This document shows positions 1 through 6,348 of a DNA stretch of 8,262 nucleotides, piece by piece. A program made the position numbers and the translations under genes. The DNA is from Gammaproteobacteria bacterium (GTDB lineage Bacteria > Pseudomonadota > Gammaproteobacteria > SZUA-152): positions 1-8,262 of the forward strand of contig JANTGX010000086.1 in NCBI GenBank assembly GCA_024762755.1, in the 5' to 3' direction. A model generated the notes under the pieces. It saw nothing but the letters and a program-made list of their open reading frames with translations, made no database searches and was not told the DNA's origin. The first letter of the stretch is position 1, and each line of letters starts with the position of its first letter.

Positions 1-64
1 ACAGAGTCACAGAGAACACGGAGACAATGAAAAAGGCTTTCTCTGTGTCCCTCTATGACTCTGT
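1..64. repeat. Imperfect inverted repeat, possible terminator of the gcv operon
   Basis: The left arm (1-24) and right arm (40-64) are nearly reverse complements. Both carry the motif ACAGAGTCA-(C/T)-AGAG followed by ACAC-(G/A)-GAGA, and they enclose a 15-base loop containing an A-run. The right arm ends 11 bases beyond the gcvPA stop, so a transcript leaving gcvPA would fold here. A long, low-GC hairpin like this could work as a terminator, but there is no clean U-tract. CACAGAG-type arms also resemble intergenic repeats scattered in many proteobacterial genomes. The left arm may continue beyond the window edge. The pairing is seen directly; the function is inferred. Confidence 0.6.
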
Positions 65-75
65 GGCCAATGAAT

Positions 76-1434
76 TCACGCACCCAGCACCTCGCGCAGG
101 GCGGTGGCGTAGGCGTCGATGTCGGCCTCGCTGCGGGTCTCGGTGGCGCACACCAACAGGGCGTTGCCCAGTGCCGGGTAATCGGCGGCCAGGTCCACGC
201 CGCCGAGGATGCCGCGCTCGGCGAGGGCATCCAGCACCTCGGCCGCCGGGCGCGGCAGGCGCAGCACGGCCTCGTGGAAGGCGGGGCGCGTGAACAGCGT
301 CTCGACGCCGTCGATGGCACCGAGGCGCTGCACCAGGGCGCGGGTGTTGGCGTGGCACTGGCGGGCCACACGGGCCAGGCCCTCGGGGCCCATCACGCTC
401 ATGTAGATGGTGGCGGCGGTGGTCATCAGGCCCTGGTTGGTACAGATGTTGGACGTGGCCTTGGAGCGGCGGATGTGCTGCTCGCGCGCCTGCAGGGTGA
501 GCACGTAGCCGCGCTGTCCCTCGAGGTCCACGGTGGCACCGATGATGCGCCCGGGCATCTGCCGCACGTGCTTCTGCTTGCAGCACATGAAGCCGAAGTA
601 GGGGCCGCCGGAGGCCAGCGGGATACCCAGCGGCTGGCCCTCGCCGCAGACGATGTCCGCCCCCTGTTGCCCCCATTCCCCCGGCGGGGAGATCACCGCC
701 ATGGCCGTGGGATTGACCACGCCGATGACCAACGCGCCATGCGCATGGGCCCAGTCGGTGAGGGCGTCGCTGTCTTCCAGGGCGCCGAAGTAGTTGGGCT
801 GGGGGATCACCAGGGCGGTGAAGTCGCCGGGCTCGGCGGGCAGGGAATCGGCCTCGACATGGCCGCCGCTGGCGTCGAAATCGAGCAGTTCCAAGGAGAT
901 GCCCTGGTGGCGCACGATGCTCGCCACGACCTCGCGGTAGCGCGGGTGCACCGTGCGCGGCAGGAGGATGCGGCGTGACTTGGATTTGCGATTGGCGCGC
1001 ACCGCCATCAACACCGCCTCGGCCAGGGCCGAGGCGCCGTCGTAGAGGGAGGCGTTGGCCACCTCCATGGCGGTCAGCTCGGCCAGCATGCTCTGGAACT
1101 CGTACAGCAGCTGCAGGGTGCCCTGGCTGGCCTCGGCCTGATAGGGGGTGTAGGCGCTGTAGTACTCGCCACGGGTGGTGATCTCCCACACCGCCGCCGG
1201 GATGTGGTGCTGGTAGGCACCGGCACCGGCGAAGCACAGGGGCTGGGCGTCCTGCGCGGCGCGCGCGGCGAGCCGTTGGCTCACGGCCAGCTCGTCGCGG
1301 CCGGCGGGAATGCCGTCCAGCGCCGCGGCGCGCAGCTCGGCCGGGATCTCGTCGAACAGCGCCTCGAGGGTGGTCACGCCGCAGGCCTCGAGCATGGCCT
1401 CGGTGTCGGCCACGGTATGCGGGATGAAGGGCAT
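76..1434 (-). CDS. gcvPA: Glycine dehydrogenase (decarboxylating) subunit 1, split P protein
   Basis: This is the N-terminal half of the split P protein of the glycine cleavage system, 452 residues, the usual size for the family. With GcvPB it decarboxylates glycine and passes the aminomethyl group to the lipoyl arm of GcvH in the cytoplasm. Family blocks visible are YTPYQAEASQGTLQ (95-108), ASLYDGASA (128-136), QPNYFG (212-217), GEGQPLGIPLASGGPYFGF (264-282), GRIIGATVD (295-303) and TSNICTNQGL (327-336). The PLP-binding lysine belongs to GcvPB, which is not in this window and probably lies beyond the left edge. The start lies 2 bases after the gcvH stop, with GAGGA (1441-1445) six bases upstream inside the end of gcvH, so the two are very likely translationally coupled. 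It is the third gene of the riboswitch-led operon. The identification is secure. Confidence 0.97.
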   Translation of the reverse strand: MPFIPHTVADTEAMLEACGVTTLEALFDEIPAELRAAALDGIPAGRDELAVSQRLAARAAQDAQPLCFAGAGAYQHHIPAAVWEITTRGEYYSAYTPYQAEASQGTLQLLYEFQSMLAELTAMEVANASLYDGASALAEAVLMAVRANRKSKSRRILLPRTVHPRYREVVASIVRHQGISLELLDFDASGGHVEADSLPAEPGDFTALVIPQPNYFGALEDSDALTDWAHAHGALVIGVVNPTAMAVISPPGEWGQQGADIVCGEGQPLGIPLASGGPYFGFMCCKQKHVRQMPGRIIGATVDLEGQRGYVLTLQAREQHIRRSKATSNICTNQGLMTTAATIYMSVMGPEGLARVARQCHANTRALVQRLGAIDGVETLFTRPAFHEAVLRLPRPAAEVLDALAERGILGGVDLAADYPALGNALLVCATETRSEADIDAYATALREVLGA

Positions 1435-1436
1435 GC

Positions 1437-1841
1437 CTATTCCTCTTCGGCGATCATCTCGGCGTAGGCCTCGGCGTCCAGCAGGCCATCCAGCTCCGCC
1501 GGATCCTCCAGCTTCATATGAAACAGCCAGCCGTCGCCATAGGGGTCGCGATTGACGGTCTCCGGCGCCTCTTCCAGGTCACCGTTGACGTCGATCACCA
1601 CACCGGTGACCGGGGCGTACACGTCGGAGGCGGCCTTCACCGACTCCACCACCGCGCACTCTTCGCCGGCCTCCAGGGCGTCGCCCGGATCGGGCAGTTC
1701 GATGTAGACCATGTCACCCAACAGGGCCTGGGCATGGTCGGTGATGCCGACGGTGACGCTGCCGTCGCCTTCGTCACGGACCCATTCGTGGGTCTTGGTG
1801 TATTTGAGTTCGAGGGGCAGTTCGCTGGGGATCGGGGTCAT
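1437..1841 (-). CDS. gcvH: Glycine cleavage system H protein (lipoyl carrier)
   Basis: GcvH is the small lipoyl shuttle that carries the aminomethyl group between the P, T and L proteins. The product is 134 residues, the normal length. The opening region (KYTKTHEWVR, 13-22) and the lipoylation block VESVKAASDVYAPVTG are both clear, with lysine 69 as the expected lipoyl attachment site. The PETVNRDPYGDGWL stretch (92-105) is also typical of the family. AAGGAG (1847-1852) stands five bases before the start, a strong ribosome binding site that fixes the ATG at 1841. It lies 60 bases after gcvT and 2 bases before gcvPA, inside one operon. Nothing is missing. Confidence 0.98.
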   Translation of the reverse strand: MTPIPSELPLELKYTKTHEWVRDEGDGSVTVGITDHAQALLGDMVYIELPDPGDALEAGEECAVVESVKAASDVYAPVTGVVIDVNGDLEEAPETVNRDPYGDGWLFHMKLEDPAELDGLLDAEAYAEMIAEEE

Positions 1842-1901
1842 GCTGGCTCCTTATCAGGGACGCAGGGTGTCGGTCGGTGGATTGTTGAAGAGGACTTGAT
1901 T

Positions 1902-2996
1902 CTAGGCGATGCAGGCGCGGCCATGGCGCACGAAGGGGTATTCTACCCGGCGCACGGGCAGGCGCTTGCCGCGGATCTCCACCTCGCCCTGCTCGCCGGC
2001 CGCCGCCGGCACGCGCGCCAGGGCGATGGCCCGGCCCAGGGTGGGCGAAAAGCCGCCACTGGTGATCTCGCCCTCGCCGGCGTCCGTGAACACCCGTTGA
2101 TGGGCGCGCAGCACGCCGCGACCCTCGAGCAGCAGGCCCACCAGGCGCTGCGCCGGTCCGCGCTCGCGCTCGGCCTGCAGCGCGGCACGGCCGATGAAGT
2201 CGCGCTCGGCGGGTTCGAAGGCGACGGTCCAGGCCAGGCCGGAGACCAGCGGCGAGGTGCTCTCGTCCATGTCCTGGCCATACAGATTCATGCCCGCCTC
2301 CAGGCGCAGCGTATCGCGCGCGCCGAGACCGGCGGGCGCCACGCCGGCGGCCAGCAGGGCGTCCCACAACGCCGGGGCCTGGGCCGCCGGCAGGATGATC
2401 TCGAAGCCGTCCTCGCCGGTGTAGCCGGTGCGGGCGACGAACAGCGGACCACACTCGACGGCGTGGAAGGGCGGCAGATCCATGGCCGGGGCGAGGCCCT
2501 CGCCCAGGGCCGCGAAGGTCTTGTCCCGCGCCTGCGGTCCCTGCACGGCGAGCATGGCCAGGTCGTCGCGCTCACGGATCGTCACCGCCTCGCCGGCGGC
2601 CTGCCGGCGGATCCAGGCCAGGTCCTTGTCACGGGTGGCGGCATTGACCACCAGGCGATACTCGCCGTCGCGCACGAAGTAGACGATGAGGTCGTCGATC
2701 ACCCCGCCGCTGGCATCGAGCATGCAGCTGTAGAGGGCCTTGCCGGGGTCCCGCAGGCGCGCCACGTCGTTGGCCAGCAGGCGACGCAGAAAGGCCTGTG
2801 CGTCGGCGCCAAGGACGTCCAGCACCACCATGTGGGAGACGTCGAACAGGCCGGCGTCGCGGCGCACCTGGTGGTGTTCCTCCACCTGCGAGCCGTAGTG
2901 GATGGGCATGGCCCAGCCGGCGAAATTCACCAGCTTGGCGCCACTGGCCAGGTGCTGCGAGTAGAGCGGAGTGTGTCGGGGCATGGCGGGGGACAT
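1902..2996 (-). CDS. gcvT: Glycine cleavage system T protein (aminomethyltransferase)
   Basis: GcvT transfers the methylene carbon from aminomethyl-lipoyl-GcvH to tetrahydrofolate and releases ammonia. It has 364 residues, the usual family length. Visible signatures are TPLYSQHLASGAK (9-21), FDVSHM (51-56), GGVIDDLIVY with the expected catalytic Asp101 (97-106), RTGYTGEDGFEI (189-200), GLGARDTLRLEAGMNLYGQDM (223-243) and a C-terminal SGGFSPTLGRAIALA region. The start at 2996 is chosen because AGAGG (3005-3009) lies eight bases upstream. The alternative Met at residue 5 has no ribosome binding site. It is the first gene of the operon, directly behind the tandem glycine riboswitch, so its expression should respond to glycine. 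Confidence 0.97.
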   Translation of the reverse strand: MSPAMPRHTPLYSQHLASGAKLVNFAGWAMPIHYGSQVEEHHQVRRDAGLFDVSHMVVLDVLGADAQAFLRRLLANDVARLRDPGKALYSCMLDASGGVIDDLIVYFVRDGEYRLVVNAATRDKDLAWIRRQAAGEAVTIRERDDLAMLAVQGPQARDKTFAALGEGLAPAMDLPPFHAVECGPLFVARTGYTGEDGFEIILPAAQAPALWDALLAAGVAPAGLGARDTLRLEAGMNLYGQDMDESTSPLVSGLAWTVAFEPAERDFIGRAALQAERERGPAQRLVGLLLEGRGVLRAHQRVFTDAGEGEITSGGFSPTLGRAIALARVPAAAGEQGEVEIRGKRLPVRRVEYPFVRHGRACIA

Positions 2997-3004
2997 GGAT
3001 CGGG

Positions 3005-3009
3005 CCTCT
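3005..3009 (-). promoter_or_regulatory. Ribosome binding site of gcvT inside the riboswitch platform
   Basis: AGAGG sits eight bases before the gcvT ATG. It is part of the octamer GACAGAGG (3005-3012), an exact copy of the octamer at 3053-3060 that forms the 3' strand of the second aptamer's P1 helix. The P1 5' strand CTCTG (3123-3127) could therefore pair with either copy, which would let the aptamer control access to this site. The repeat is seen; the switching is inferred. Confidence 0.6.
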
Positions 3010-3030
3010 GTCGGAAACGCATGAAAGGGC

Positions 3031-3046
3031 GGCGGTAGAACCCGCC
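3031..3046 (-). promoter_or_regulatory. Short GC hairpin between riboswitch and gcvT
   Basis: On the minus strand GGCGG and CCGCC pair in a five-base-pair stem around a six-base loop, followed shortly by a CCCTTTC stretch. It lies in the riboswitch expression platform. The T-run is too short for a convincing intrinsic terminator, so it may be only a spacer fold or a weak attenuator. Confidence 0.4.
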
Positions 3047-3053
3047 ATCACCC

Positions 3054-3229
3054 CTCTGTCCGTGTACCTGAGAGCTTGAGCCCCTTCGGTGGGCCGGGCA
3101 CGCAGGGCGGCCGGCCTCTCTCCAGAGTCGACTCAGGTAACCCGCGCGGTCCCTGTTGCCTGAGCGATTCCGGGCGGTTGCGCCTTCGGCGGTGGCCTGC
3201 GCCACACTCTCCCACGGGGCTGGAGTCGA
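3054..3229 (-). ncRNA. Tandem glycine riboswitch
   Basis: Two consecutive glycine aptamers read on the minus strand toward gcvT. Aptamer 1 (about 3145-3219) shows GGGAGAG (3207-3213), a GCCGAAGGCGCAA block, CTCAGGCAACAGGGACC, and a P1 helix from CCCGTG pairing with CGCGGG. Aptamer 2 (about 3054-3127) shows CTCTGGAGAGAGG, CACCGAAGGGGC, CTCTCAGGTA and GGACAGAG, closed by CTCTG/CAGAG. A leader heptamer TCGACTC (3223-3229) is perfectly complementary to GAGTCGA (3128-3134) in the linker, matching the P0/kink-turn pairing known for this class. The position directly upstream of gcvT is the classic context. Tandem glycine riboswitches usually turn glycine-cleavage genes on when glycine is abundant. 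The aptamer identity is seen; the on-switch behaviour is by analogy. Confidence 0.95.
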
Positions 3230-3236
3230 AGGCCGC

Positions 3237-3242
3237 ACTATA
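3237..3242 (-). promoter_or_regulatory. Probable -10 box of the gcv operon
   Basis: TATAGT on the minus strand matches the sigma-70 -10 consensus in five of six positions. It would start transcription about eight bases before the riboswitch leader heptamer. The -35 position 17 bases further upstream reads TGGCCC, a poor match, so the promoter may be weak or activator-assisted. The placement relative to the riboswitch is the strongest argument for it. Confidence 0.5.
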
Positions 3243-3337
3243 CCGAAACCCCGTGCGCGGGGCCATGCCGCCGACGGACGCAGGGCGAAGGCTGCAATGG
3301 GCGTCTTCCCCCATAGGGTTCAGGCGGTTGGATTGGC

Positions 3338-3343
3338 TAGAAT
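3338..3343 (+). promoter_or_regulatory. Possible -10 box for the lipoprotein gene
   Basis: TAGAAT lies 113 bases before the lipoprotein start, in the divergent spacer. No clear -35 hexamer is found at normal spacing, so it is only a candidate. The remaining spacer (3344-3444) shows no other strong signal except an AACAAT stretch at 3390-3395. Confidence 0.25.
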
Positions 3344-3456
3344 GCCCGCTTTGTGAACCACATCGCGGCAGAAATCGCCCATTCCGGTTAACAATCTAGC
3401 TGGGCCGGCGTGTGCCGTCTCAAGTTCCCCTTTTCCGCTGCCGTAAAGAGTCGACC

Positions 3457-6177
3457 ATGCGTAGATTCCTGCTCCCCCTCACCACCAGCGCCCTGCTACT
3501 CGGCGCCTGCTCACAAAACCCACAGGAACAACTGGTGGAGGACTTCGGCGTGGCCTACGTCAAACGCCCTCTGGTCACCGAGGTGGACGACGACACCGGC
3601 CTCGAGCGGCCCGTGGACCCCGACCTGCGCGAGCAGCTGGTGATGCCCGACGCCCCCGCCGGCGCCGACATCTGGTACCGCGACCGCGCCTCGCCCACCG
3701 CCACGGAGCGCAACATCACCGCCTGCCTGACCCAGGGCCAGGGCGACGTGCGCGACCTGGAGGCGAACTACGACGGCACCAAGCTCGTCTTCAGTGCCCT
3801 GTTGCCCGACCCCGACCCCAACGACACCGAAGAGCCCACCTGGGACATCTACGAATTCGACACCACCCTCGGCGGCTGCCCGACGCGCCTCATCGCCTCC
3901 GACATCAAGGCCGGTGAGGGCGACGACCTGGCCCCCGCCTACCTGCCGGACGGGCGCATCGTGTTCACCTCCAACCGGCAGAAGACCAGCGGCGCGGTGC
4001 TCAACGAAGAGGGCAAGGAACGCTTCCGCGCCCTCGACGAGGACCGCAACGAGCCCTCCCTGCAGCTGCACGTGATGAGCCCCGACGGCACCCGGATCCA
4101 GCAGATCAGCTTCAACCAGAGCCACGACCTCGACCCCACGGTGCTCTCCAGCGGCGAGATCCTGTTCACCCGCTGGGACCACGCCGGCGCCCGCAACGCC
4201 ATGAACCTGTACCGCATCCGCCCCGACGGCACCGGCCTGCGCGCGGTCTTCGGCGTGCACGACCACGCCGTCGGCAGCGACGGCGCCACGGTGCAGTTCG
4301 TCCAGCCCCGCGAACTGGAGGACGGCCGCCTGCTGGCCATGCTCAAGCCCTTCACCGGCTCCCTCGGCGGCGGCGCGCCGGCCTTCATCGACGTCGCCCA
4401 GTTCGCCGACGACACCCAGCCCACCTGGCCAAACCAGGGCGTGGTGAGCGGCCGGGCGATCAAATCCGCCGTCGAACTCGACGTACGCAGCGACGCCAGC
4501 ATCTCGCGCGCCGGCCGCTTCCGCAGTGTGCATCCCCTGTGGGACGGCACCAATCGCGCCCTGGTGAGCTGGAGCCAGTGCCGCATCCAGGTGACCGACG
4601 GCGCCGACACACGCAACCAGCCCTGCCCCGAGAACCTCCCCGCCGACGCCGTCGAGGGCTTCCCCCTGTATGGCATCTACGTCTTCGACATCGACCAGCA
4701 GACCCAGCTGCCCGTGGTGGTGCCGGAAGAGGGCATGGTCTTCGAAGAGCCGGTGGTGCTGGCGCCGCGCACCCCGCCGCAGATCCTCTACGACCAGGGT
4801 GTCGGCTTCGGCTTCGACGAGAAACTGGCCGAAGAGGACGTCGGCCTGCTGCACATCCGCAGCGTGTACGACATGGACGGCCACTTCGATGCCCTCGGCG
4901 CCAGCGTGGGCGGTGTCGCCGTGCCCGACCTGGCCAGCCTGGCCGACCCCAGCCTGACCCCCGCCAGCGACCGCCCGGCGCGATTCCTGCGCATCGTCAA
5001 GGCCGTCTCCATCCCCGAGGAAGACGTGCTCGATCTGGACAACAGCGCCTTCGGCCGCTCCCGCCAGCAGGGCATGCGCGAGATCGTCGGCTATGCCCCG
5101 ATCCAGCCCGACGGCTCGGTGCTGGTCAAGGTGCCGGCCAACATCGCCTTCGCCATCAGCGTGGTGGATGCCGACGGCCGCCGCATCGGCGCCCGGCACC
5201 AGAACTGGCTACAACTGCGCGCCGGCGAGACCCGCGAGTGCAACGGCTGCCACGACCACAGCCCGGCGGACGGCAGCGCCCCCCTGCCCCACGGCTACGC
5301 CGACGATCCGACGCCCCTCAACACCGGCGCCGCCACCAGCGGCCTGGCCTTTGCCGGCACCGATGCCAGCCTCAGCGCCGAGATGGGCGAGACCATGGCG
5401 CAGACCCGCATCCGCACGCACTGCGGCAGCAGCCTGGCCCAGTCCGCCTGCGTCTTTCTCAGCCCGTCCATGAACCCCTACGACGACGACTGGTGGACCA
5501 ACCCCGTGGCCGTGCCGAACCCGACCCTCAGCCTGCGCTACGCCGACCTCGCCACCCCGGCGCCCACGGTGCCCGCCTGCCAGACCAACTGGGCGGCCAG
5601 CTGCCGCAGCATCGTCAACTACGAAGACCACATCCACCCCCTCTGGTCCCTGCCGCGCACCGCCGCCGACGGCGTCACCGACCGCACCTGCACCACCTGC
5701 CACAACAACGCGGATGCCGGTGGCATGGCGCGCCTGCCCGATGCCCAGCTCGACCTCGGCGACGGCGCCTCGGACCAGGACAGCGACCACTTCAAGTCCT
5801 ATCGCGAGCTGCTGTTCAACGACAACCGGCAGATCCTCGACAATGGCGTACTGGTGGACGAGACCATCGAGGTCCCCGCCGTGGACGGTGACGGCAACCC
5901 CCTGTTCCAGACCACCATCGACCCGGTCACCGGCGAGGAGGTGCTGGTCCTCGATCCCGTGACCGGCCAGCCCATCCCCCTGGTGGACATCGTACCGGTG
6001 CGCGCCAACGGCCCCTCCATGTCCGCCAACGGCTCGCGTGCCGGCTATTTCATGGACAAGTTCCTGCCCGGCGGCAGCCACGCCGGCGACCTGACCGCCG
6101 CCGAACTGCGCCTCATCGCCGAGTGGCTCGACATGGGCGCCCAGTACTTCAACAACCCCTTCGATGCCGCGCCATGA
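3457..6177 (+). CDS. Hydrazine synthase alpha-related diheme lipoprotein
   Basis: The product is 906 residues. A lipoprotein signal (LLLGAC) gives a lipidated Cys18 followed by Ser, which favours the outer membrane. Residues about 95-300 hold PD40/TolB-like propeller repeats: LPDGRIVFTSNR (163-174), SPDGTRI (208-214), SSGEILFTRWDHAG (231-244) and RPDGTG (255-260). A second module (about 510-600) runs into WLQLRAGETRECNGCH, a c-type heme site (Cys595, Cys598, His599). The C-terminal module starts at NYEDHIHPLW (721-730) and holds a second heme site CTTCH (745-749), ending with AELRLIAEWLDMGAQYFNNP. A propeller followed by two heme c sites matches the plan of hydrazine synthase alpha (HzsA) and the HzsA-related proteins found outside anammox bacteria. 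Hydrazine formation is not implied, because no beta or gamma subunit gene is seen. The ATG at 3457 is chosen over an in-frame GTG at 3412 because it begins the signal peptide and has AAAGAG six bases upstream. Confidence 0.85.
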   Translation: MRRFLLPLTTSALLLGACSQNPQEQLVEDFGVAYVKRPLVTEVDDDTGLERPVDPDLREQLVMPDAPAGADIWYRDRASPTATERNITACLTQGQGDVRDLEANYDGTKLVFSALLPDPDPNDTEEPTWDIYEFDTTLGGCPTRLIASDIKAGEGDDLAPAYLPDGRIVFTSNRQKTSGAVLNEEGKERFRALDEDRNEPSLQLHVMSPDGTRIQQISFNQSHDLDPTVLSSGEILFTRWDHAGARNAMNLYRIRPDGTGLRAVFGVHDHAVGSDGATVQFVQPRELEDGRLLAMLKPFTGSLGGGAPAFIDVAQFADDTQPTWPNQGVVSGRAIKSAVELDVRSDASISRAGRFRSVHPLWDGTNRALVSWSQCRIQVTDGADTRNQPCPENLPADAVEGFPLYGIYVFDIDQQTQLPVVVPEEGMVFEEPVVLAPRTPPQILYDQGVGFGFDEKLAEEDVGLLHIRSVYDMDGHFDALGASVGGVAVPDLASLADPSLTPASDRPARFLRIVKAVSIPEEDVLDLDNSAFGRSRQQGMREIVGYAPIQPDGSVLVKVPANIAFAISVVDADGRRIGARHQNWLQLRAGETRECNGCHDHSPADGSAPLPHGYADDPTPLNTGAATSGLAFAGTDASLSAEMGETMAQTRIRTHCGSSLAQSACVFLSPSMNPYDDDWWTNPVAVPNPTLSLRYADLATPAPTVPACQTNWAASCRSIVNYEDHIHPLWSLPRTAADGVTDRTCTTCHNNADAGGMARLPDAQLDLGDGASDQDSDHFKSYRELLFNDNRQILDNGVLVDETIEVPAVDGDGNPLFQTTIDPVTGEEVLVLDPVTGQPIPLVDIVPVRANGPSMSANGSRAGYFMDKFLPGGSHAGDLTAAELRLIAEWLDMGAQYFNNPFDAAP

Positions 6178-6248
6178 GCGAATCCACGCTGGTGGCAGGG
6201 AAACGGAGTGGGTAACATGGGCGCCACGTCCTAACCACAACTGCATGA

Positions 6249-6287
6249 CGCCGGGCTGTGACACCGATCACGCGGCCACGCCCGGCG
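6249..6287 (+). promoter_or_regulatory. GC-rich hairpin holding a CRP/FNR-like palindrome
   Basis: CGCCGGGC (6249-6256) and GCCCGGCG (6280-6287) are perfect reverse complements. The stem can extend by GTG (6258-6260) with CAC (6277-6279) past a single bulged base. Inside lies TGTGA-N6-TCACG (6257-6272), one base from the CRP consensus TGTGA-N6-TCACA and of the spacing used by CRP/FNR-family regulators. There is no T-run, so a terminator is unlikely. It sits in the 171-base spacer (6178-6348) between the lipoprotein and the barrel genes, where either an internal promoter with an operator or an RNA processing site would fit. The spacer shows no clear promoter boxes otherwise. Confidence 0.4.
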
Positions 6288-6348
6288 ACGGGCGACTTAG
6301 GCAAAGAAGCCACACAGAACCCACCACGCATTCCCCGACCGAGCCTTC

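Noticed and set aside
1518..3038. 506-codon plus-strand open frame opposite gcvH and gcvT
   Set aside because: It runs antisense to two certain genes and through the gcvT ribosome binding site. Its product has low-complexity composition and no motif.
3412..3456. GTG start giving 15 extra residues on the lipoprotein
   Set aside because: It would put a polar stretch before the lipoprotein signal, and the ATG at 3457 has its own ribosome binding site.
3511..5199. Long 562-codon open frame on the minus strand opposite the lipoprotein gene
   Set aside because: The translation is rich in Ala, Gly, Val and His with no recognisable domain, as expected opposite a GC-rich gene with C/G-ending codons. 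The plus-strand product has a signal peptide and heme motifs.
4539..5891. 450-codon plus-strand frame inside the lipoprotein gene
   Set aside because: The Arg/Pro/His-rich translation is typical of a shifted frame in GC-rich DNA, and no start signal was seen.
3457..6177. Reading the lipoprotein as a true hydrazine synthase subunit of an anammox system
   Set aside because: No hydrazine synthase beta/gamma gene or hydrazine dehydrogenase is present in the window, and the flanking genes do not belong to anammox metabolism. Only relatedness is supported.
6288..6348. Intrinsic terminator after the spacer hairpin
   Set aside because: No T-run follows the stem, so a rho-independent terminator is not supported.
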